From positions 1 through 5,985 of the forward strand of contig PUOZ01000131.1 in the NCBI GenBank assembly GCA_003553165.1: a DNA stretch of 5,985 nucleotides, given 5' to 3'. Shown here piece after piece: positions 1 to 5,985 of the stretch. Every line of letters starts with the position of its first letter. Within the stretch, counting starts at the first letter, position 1. The notes below the pieces were generated by a model. That model was not told the DNA's origin and did not search any database. It saw nothing but the letters and a program-made list of their open reading frames with translations. The position numbers and the translations under genes are program-made. This DNA is from Thioalkalivibrio sp. (GTDB taxonomy: Bacteria > Pseudomonadota > Gammaproteobacteria > Ectothiorhodospirales > Ectothiorhodospiraceae).

Positions 1-1059
1 CAGGCTGGCAACGTCGATCTCGGAGTCGAAATGTCCGATGTTGCAGACGATGGCCTGGTTCTTCATGGCCGCCATGTGATCGTGGTTGATCACGTTCATG
101 TTGCCGGTGGCGGTGACGAAGATGTCGGCCTTGTCCGCGACGTCTTCCATGGTGACCACGCGGTAGCCTTCCATCGCCGCCTGCAAAGCGCAGATCGGGT
201 CGATTTCGGTGATCCACACCGTGGCGCCGAGGCCGCGCAGCGACTGGGCGCTGCCTTTGCCGACATCGCCATAACCACAGACCACGGCGATCTTGCCGGC
301 GACCATCACGTCGGTCGCACGCTTGATCGCGTCGACCAGCGACTCGCGGCAGCCGTAGAGGTTGTCGAACTTGGACTTGGTGACCGAGTCGTTCACGTTG
401 ATCGCGGGGAAGGGCAGGGTCCCTTCCTTCTGCATCTGGTACAGACGATGCACGCCGGTGGTGGTCTCCTCGGTCACGCCCTGGATGTTCTTCTTGATAT
501 TGGAGTACCAGTTCGGGGATTCCTGCAGGCGCTTCCTGATGGACGCGAACAGCGCGCGCTCCTCATCGTTGCCGGGGTTGTCCAGCACCGACGGATCCTG
601 CTCCGCCTTCGCGCCCAGGATCACCAGCAGCGTGGCATCGCCGCCGTCATCCAGAATCATGTTCGGCGTGCCGCCGTCGTGCCACTCGAAGATCCGGTGG
701 GCGTAGTCCCAGTACTCGTCCAGGGTCTCGCCCTTCACGGCGAACACCGGCGTGCCATTGGCGGCAATCGCGGCAGCGGCGTGATCCTGGGTCGAGTAGA
801 TGTTGCAGGAGGCCCAGCGGACCTCGGCGCCCAGCGCCTCCAGGGTCTCGATCAGGACCGCGGTCTGGATGGTCATGTGCAGGGAGCCGGCGATCCGCGC
901 GCCCTTCAGCGGTTGGTCCTTGGCGAATTCCTCCCGGGTCTGCATCAGTCCGGGCATCTCGGTTTCGGCGATCGCAATTTCCTTGCGGCCGAAGCCGGCG
1001 AGGTCGATGTCCTTGACGAGGTAGTCCTGTTTCTTCGTGGGGTTCATCACAGCATTCAT
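1..1059 (-). CDS. ahcY: S-adenosylhomocysteine hydrolase (adenosylhomocysteinase), N-terminal 353 residues; C-terminus beyond the left edge
   Basis: Cytosolic NAD-dependent enzyme that reversibly splits S-adenosylhomocysteine into adenosine and homocysteine, relieving inhibition of methyltransferases and returning homocysteine to methionine synthesis. Seen in the translation: substrate-domain segment [11 protein letters not shown] (59-69, with His61), [13 protein letters not shown] (86-98), DDGGD (137-141), EETTTG (197-202), and [17 protein letters not shown] (221-237), where K228, D232 and C237 align with the conserved catalytic Lys, Asp and Cys. The NAD-binding Rossmann motif GYGDVGKG is at 262-269, with the ribose-binding Glu in ITEID (E285) and VTATGN at 315-320. 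The stretch around 145-190 is the insertion typical of long bacterial forms, which run to about 430-475 residues, so roughly a quarter is missing. The start at 1059 is chosen because GGAG (1072-1069) lies 9 nt upstream; Met5 (1047) has no Shine-Dalgarno sequence. It lies downstream of metK and directly behind an SAH riboswitch, which independently supports the assignment. Confidence 0.98.
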   Translation of the reverse strand, partial: MNAVMNPTKKQDYLVKDIDLAGFGRKEIAIAETEMPGLMQTREEFAKDQPLKGARIAGSLHMTIQTAVLIETLEALGAEVRWASCNIYSTQDHAAAAIAANGTPVFAVKGETLDEYWDYAHRIFEWHDGGTPNMILDDGGDATLLVILGAKAEQDPSVLDNPGNDEERALFASIRKRLQESPNWYSNIKKNIQGVTEETTTGVHRLYQMQKEGTLPFPAINVNDSVTKSKFDNLYGCRESLVDAIKRATDVMVAGKIAVVCGYGDVGKGSAQSLRGLGATVWITEIDPICALQAAMEGYRVVTMEDVADKADIFVTATGNMNVINHDHMAAMKNQAIVCNIGHFDSEIDVASL

Positions 1060-1065
1060 GGTGTA

Positions 1066-1072
1066 AGGCTCC
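1066..1072 (-). promoter_or_regulatory. ahcY Shine-Dalgarno site, probable expression platform of the riboswitch
   Basis: GGAG (1072-1069) sits 9 nt before the ahcY ATG. The overlapping hexamer GAGCCT (1071-1066) is perfectly complementary to AGGCTC (1124-1119), a conserved part of the SAH aptamer core that is occupied when the pseudoknot forms. Inference: without SAH the core can pair with the ribosome-binding site and block translation, and SAH binding releases it. The complementarity is seen directly; the switching is not proven. Confidence 0.55.
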
Positions 1073-1081
1073 GTGAGTCTG

Positions 1082-1160
1082 GATGAGCGCCGTTGCATGA
1101 ATGTAAAGGGACCCGGCTGAGCCTGACGGGAATGCCGCTGCAGCGCTCCTCAGCCCGGGT
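1082..1160 (-). promoter_or_regulatory. SAH riboswitch in the ahcY leader
   Basis: An S-adenosylhomocysteine-sensing aptamer between metK and ahcY, read on the minus strand. The hallmark segments GAGGAGCGCTGC (1151-1140), CAGGCTC (1125-1119) and CAACGGCGCTCA (1095-1084) match the known SAH riboswitch family found upstream of ahcY in proteobacteria. Two interleaved helices form the expected pseudoknot. ACCCGGGCTGAG (1160-1149) pairs with CTCAGCCGGGT (1121-1111) with one bulged G, and GAGCGC (1148-1143) pairs with GCGCTC (1090-1085). A small inner hairpin, CGG (1137-1135) with CCG (1129-1127), lies between them. The non-conserved linker 1110-1096 is AT-rich. In the studied members of this family, SAH binding raises expression of the downstream gene. 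The aptamer begins only 20 nt after the metK stop codon and ends about 22 nt before the ahcY ATG. Confidence 0.95.
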
Positions 1161-1180
1161 AATCTCTTCGCCGAACGCTA

Positions 1181-2353
1181 TCAGAGCCCGGCTGCCGCGC
1201 GGAGTTCCTCCGCACGATCGGTATGTTCCCAGGGCAGATCGACGTCTTCACGCCCGAAATGCCCGTATGCGGCCGTCGGCTGGTACAGCGGCCGCAGCAG
1301 ATCCAGGGCCTGGATCAGCCCCCAGGGCCGCAGATCGAAGTGCTCCCGGATCAGTGCGACGATCCGCGCGTCGTCGATCTTCCCGGTCCCGAAGGTCTCG
1401 ACGCTGATCGACGTCGGCTGGGCGACCCCGATGGCATAGGAGACCTGGATCTCGCACTTGTCGGCGAGTCCGGCCGCGACCAGGTTCTTGGCGACATAGC
1501 GGCCTGCATAGGCGGCTGAGCGGTCGACCTTCGACGGATCCTTGCCGGAGAAGGCACCGCCGCCATGGCGGGCCATGCCGCCGTAGGTGTCGACGATGAT
1601 CTTGCGGCCGGTCAGGCCGCAGTCCCCAACCGGGCCGCCAATCACGAACTGGCCGGTGGGATTGATATGGATCTGATCTCCGCCGCAGCGGCTCAGCCAC
1701 TCAGCCGGTAGAACCGGCCGGAGGATCTCTTCCAGCACCGCTTCACGAAGATCTTTCTGTGCGATCTCGGGATCGTGCTGCGTGGATAGTACCACGGCAT
1801 CGATCCCGGACGGGACCCCGTCCTCGTAGCGCAGCGTGACCTGACTCTTCGCGTCGGGCCGCAGCCAGGGCAGGATGCCATTCTTGCGCAGCTCGGCCTG
1901 ACGGCGCACCAGTCGATGCGCGTAGTAGATGGGCGCCGGCATCAGGCTGTCCGTTTCGCGCGCGGCGTAACCAAACATCAGCCCCTGGTCCCCGGCGCCC
2001 TGGTTGGTGCGATCCGAGAGGTCGCGGTCCACGCCCATTGCGATGTCGGGCGACTGCTGTCCGAGGGCGTTGAGTACCGCACAGGAATGCCCGTCGAAGC
2101 CGACGGCGGCATTGTCGTATCCGATGCCGCAGACCGTGTCGCGCACCACCTTCTCGTAATCGATGACCGCGCTGGTCGTGATCTCCCCGGCCAGCAGGAC
2201 CATGCCGGTCTTGGTGAGCGTTTCGCAGGCGATGCGCGCGTGCGGATCCTTGGCCAGGATCGCATCGACCACGGCATCGGAGATCTGGTCGGCCATCTTG
2301 TCGGGATGACCCTCGGAAACCGATTCGGACGTGAAGAGATAACTCGTGGCCAT
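1181..2353 (-). CDS. metK: S-adenosylmethionine synthetase (methionine adenosyltransferase), complete, 390 aa
   Basis: Cytosolic enzyme that makes S-adenosylmethionine from ATP and methionine, releasing phosphate and pyrophosphate; it is usually a tetramer using Mg2+ and K+. Diagnostic motifs are present: GHPDK (15-19, ATP site with His16 and Asp18), GAGDQG (119-124, the first MetK signature) and GGGAFSGKD (264-272, the glycine-rich phosphate-binding signature). These are followed by [16 protein letters not shown] (275-290) and [11 protein letters not shown] (303-313). At 390 residues it is close to the bacterial norm of about 385-400, and it starts in the usual way ([19 protein letters not shown]). 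The ATG at 2353 is preceded by AGGA 8 nt upstream (2365-2362). It is the first gene of a leftward unit with ahcY 121 nt downstream, so SAM synthesis and SAH disposal are paired. No SAM-riboswitch fold or MetJ-box repeats were recognised in its short leader. Confidence 0.99.
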   Translation of the reverse strand: MATSYLFTSESVSEGHPDKMADQISDAVVDAILAKDPHARIACETLTKTGMVLLAGEITTSAVIDYEKVVRDTVCGIGYDNAAVGFDGHSCAVLNALGQQSPDIAMGVDRDLSDRTNQGAGDQGLMFGYAARETDSLMPAPIYYAHRLVRRQAELRKNGILPWLRPDAKSQVTLRYEDGVPSGIDAVVLSTQHDPEIAQKDLREAVLEEILRPVLPAEWLSRCGGDQIHINPTGQFVIGGPVGDCGLTGRKIIVDTYGGMARHGGGAFSGKDPSKVDRSAAYAGRYVAKNLVAAGLADKCEIQVSYAIGVAQPTSISVETFGTGKIDDARIVALIREHFDLRPWGLIQALDLLRPLYQPTAAYGHFGREDVDLPWEHTDRAEELRAAAGL

Positions 2354-2402
2354 GCGCGTGTTCCTCGAAACGGGGCGGAATGTGATGTGAGAAAACCGGC
2401 TG

Positions 2403-2431
2403 AGTTTAACGCCAGTTGTTGCATATTTCTA
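2403..2431 (-). promoter_or_regulatory. Candidate sigma70-type promoter for metK
   Basis: On the minus strand, TAGAAA (2431-2426) and TAAACT (2408-2403) are separated by 17 nt. Each matches 4 of 6 consensus bases (TTGACA and TATAAT). It lies in the AT-rich patch nearest to metK and would give a leader of about 40 nt. The perfect inverted repeat GAGTTTA (2402-2408) / TAAACTC (2430-2436) brackets it. Assigned by eye only. Confidence 0.35.
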
Positions 2432-2484
2432 AACTCTGATGCGGTGGCGTGGGCAGGGGCGCGACGGCGTCCCGGATCCCGGAC

Positions 2485-2513
2485 TTGCCCCGAACCCCGA
2501 AAGTCGCCAGAAT
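2485..2513 (+). promoter_or_regulatory. Candidate sigma70-type promoter for the tkt-gap-pgk unit
   Basis: TTGCCC (2485-2490) and CAGAAT (2508-2513) are separated by 17 nt, each matching 4 of 6 consensus bases. The -10 box overlaps the left arm of the GAATACA / TGTATTC dyad. The -35 box directly abuts the quasi-palindrome at 2469-2484. This would place the transcript start near 2520 and leave a leader of about 150 nt before tkt. Assigned by eye only. Confidence 0.35.
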
Positions 2514-2540
2514 ACACCGCCTTTAAATGGGGCTGTATTC
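2510..2540. repeat. Inverted repeat GAATACA-N17-TGTATTC in the tkt upstream region
   Basis: The two 7-bp arms (2510-2516 and 2534-2540) are perfectly complementary and centred on an AT-rich TTTAAA core (2522-2527). The left arm overlaps the proposed -10 box of the tkt promoter, so it is placed where a repressor or activator site could act. A 7-bp dyad with free spacing is expected about once by chance in an intergenic region of this size, so function is uncertain. Confidence 0.3.
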
Positions 2541-2668
2541 GGCCGATCATCGCCGACCGACCTGCTTCCTCGCGTCGCTAGAAGAAAGAAAACAAGCGGC
2601 CGGCGCCAGCGCATCGTCGGGCATCCAGTCCCGATTCGTTCACCGCTACTTCAGTTTAGGAGATCCGC

Positions 2669-4666
<1,998 letters not shown>

Positions 4667-4671
4667 CCCCG

Positions 4672-4690
4672 CGTCCGCCACGGGCGGATG
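4672..4690 (+). promoter_or_regulatory. Small hairpin between tkt and gap
   Basis: CGTCCGCC (4672-4679) pairs with GGCGGATG (4683-4690), an 8-bp stem with one G-U pair and a 3-nt loop. It starts 6 nt after the tkt stop codon. It is followed by a weak T-rich stretch (ATTTCTTT, 4694-4701), so it could act as a leaky terminator or an mRNA 3'-end stabiliser for tkt. The U-run is broken and set 4 nt away from the stem, so full termination is unlikely. Confidence 0.35.
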
Positions 4691-4727
4691 GCAGATTTCT
4701 TTGCAAACCATGCAAGTTGGAGAGTGA

Positions 4728-5729
<1,002 letters not shown>

Positions 5730-5741
5730 ACGCTGCGGCTC

Positions 5742-5790
5742 CCCGCCCTGCGCCTGCGGATGACTCCGGTCTCCGCAGGCGCAGGGCGGG
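5742..5790 (+). promoter_or_regulatory. Very strong intercistronic hairpin between gap and pgk
   Basis: A perfect 19-bp GC-rich inverted repeat: arm 5742-5760 pairs with arm 5772-5790. After a bulged T5761 the stem continues with GAC (5762-5764) on GTC (5769-5771), closed by TCCG (5765-5768). That gives a C(UCCG)G loop, a member of the extra-stable UNCG tetraloop class. It begins 12 nt after the gap stop codon. The bases after the stem (TCCGTCATCC) contain no T-run, so it lacks the second half of an intrinsic terminator; a pyrimidine-rich stretch appears only about 50 nt later (5841-5858). Likely roles are blocking 3' exonucleases to stabilise gap mRNA, marking a processing site, or partly attenuating transcription into pgk. 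Confidence 0.85.
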
Positions 5791-5881
5791 TCCGTCATCC
5801 GGGAGAGCGGTTCGGCAAGCGCGGGCCAGTCCTTGCCCAACCTCTTTCTTTCCGTTTTGAGTTCTGCATAGGAGTGCTGTG

Positions 5882-5985
5882 ATGTCCGTCATCAAGATGA
5901 CCGATCTCGACCTGAAGGGTAAGCGCGTATTGATCCGTCAGGATCTGAACGTTCCCGTGAAGGAAGGCAGAGTCACCTCCGACGC
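5882..5985 (+). CDS. pgk: Phosphoglycerate kinase, N-terminal 34 codons; remainder beyond the right edge
   Basis: Cytosolic kinase that interconverts 1,3-bisphosphoglycerate + ADP and 3-phosphoglycerate + ATP, the step after GAPDH in glycolysis (reversed in the Calvin cycle). The visible N-terminus carries the family signature (K)[12 protein letters not shown] (residues 14-26), where Arg19, Asp21 and Asn23 belong to the 3-phosphoglycerate site; KEGRVTSDA follows as usual. [10 protein letters not shown] before it is typical of proteobacterial Pgk. The ATG at 5882 is favoured, with AGGAG (5870-5874) 7 nt upstream; an in-frame GTG at 5879 is a less likely alternative. The next-but-adjacent position after gap on the same strand agrees. 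The frame is open to the window end with no sign of damage. Confidence 0.97.
   Translation, partial: MSVIKMTDLDLKGKRVLIRQDLNVPVKEGRVTSD

Larger units (their letters stand above)
2354..2668. other. Divergent intergenic control region between metK and tkt
   Basis: A 315-nt stretch without a convincing gene; ORFs crossing it are shadows. It separates leftward metK from rightward tkt and is locally more AT-rich than the surrounding coding DNA, notably at 2402-2436 and 2509-2540. It contains a candidate promoter for each direction, two 7-bp inverted repeats, a 16-nt quasi-palindrome and a purine-rich tract (about 2579-2597) in the tkt leader. A metK transcript starting about 2396 would have only about a 40-nt leader, too short for a known SAM riboswitch class. 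A tkt transcript starting about 2520 would have a leader of about 150 nt. Confidence 0.8.

Noticed and set aside
31..1086. 351-codon open frame on the plus strand, antisense to ahcY
   Set aside because: It mirrors the ahcY codons, has a low-complexity H/V/D/G-rich composition with no recognisable family, and runs through the riboswitch 3' end. Long antisense frames are expected opposite GC-rich genes.
2354..2400. SAM riboswitch or MetJ boxes upstream of metK
   Set aside because: The leader looked too short for a known SAM riboswitch fold, and no tandem AGACGTCT-like repeats were seen.
5742..5790. Canonical Rho-independent terminator after gap
   Set aside because: The stem is strong, but there is no T-run immediately downstream on either strand, so it is kept as a stability or attenuation hairpin rather than a full terminator.
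5833..5861. Separate pgk promoter (TTGCCC at 5833-5838 with a -10 near 5856-5861)
   Set aside because: The putative -10 (TTTGAG) matches only 3 of 6 consensus bases; too weak to list as a feature.

Overview
The window is a GC-rich, densely coding segment of a bacterial chromosome. It carries five housekeeping genes in two divergent groups, and no mobile-element, CRISPR, tRNA or rRNA signature was seen. The proteins look proteobacterial, most likely from a high-GC gammaproteobacterium: a long-form SAH hydrolase, a GapA close to the E. coli type, a Pseudomonas-like Pgk N-terminus and metK divergent from tkt. An autotrophic sulfur or purple-bacterial relative would fit, but the species cannot be fixed from this sequence.

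Left half, minus strand: metK (S-adenosylmethionine synthetase, 2353 to 1181) is followed after 121 nt by ahcY (S-adenosylhomocysteine hydrolase, starts at 1059 and runs off the left edge). The 121-nt gap holds a clear SAH riboswitch (about 1160 to 1082) with both pseudoknotted stems intact. Together these form an activated-methyl-cycle unit. MetK makes SAM, methyltransferases turn it into SAH, and accumulating SAH is expected to switch on AhcY, which removes this inhibitory by-product. A 6-nt element of the aptamer core is perfectly complementary to the ahcY Shine-Dalgarno region, which suggests a translational ON switch.

Middle, 2354-2668: a 315-nt divergent intergenic region. It holds candidate sigma70-like promoters for metK (leftward) and tkt (rightward), plus several short dyads that could be operators. 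No gene was seen in it.

Right half, plus strand: tkt (transketolase, 2669-4666), gap (glyceraldehyde-3-phosphate dehydrogenase, 4731-5729) and pgk (phosphoglycerate kinase, starts at 5882, cut by the right edge). These enzymes serve glycolysis/gluconeogenesis, the pentose phosphate pathway and, in autotrophs, the Calvin cycle. Each junction carries a hairpin. The gap-pgk hairpin is exceptionally strong: a perfect 19-bp stem topped by a 3-bp extension and a UCCG tetraloop, without a following U-tract. It looks like a processing, stability or partial-attenuation element that sets gap above pgk expression.

No previously undescribed system is evident. The most interesting parts are the SAH riboswitch with its apparent anti-Shine-Dalgarno pairing and the gap-pgk hairpin.
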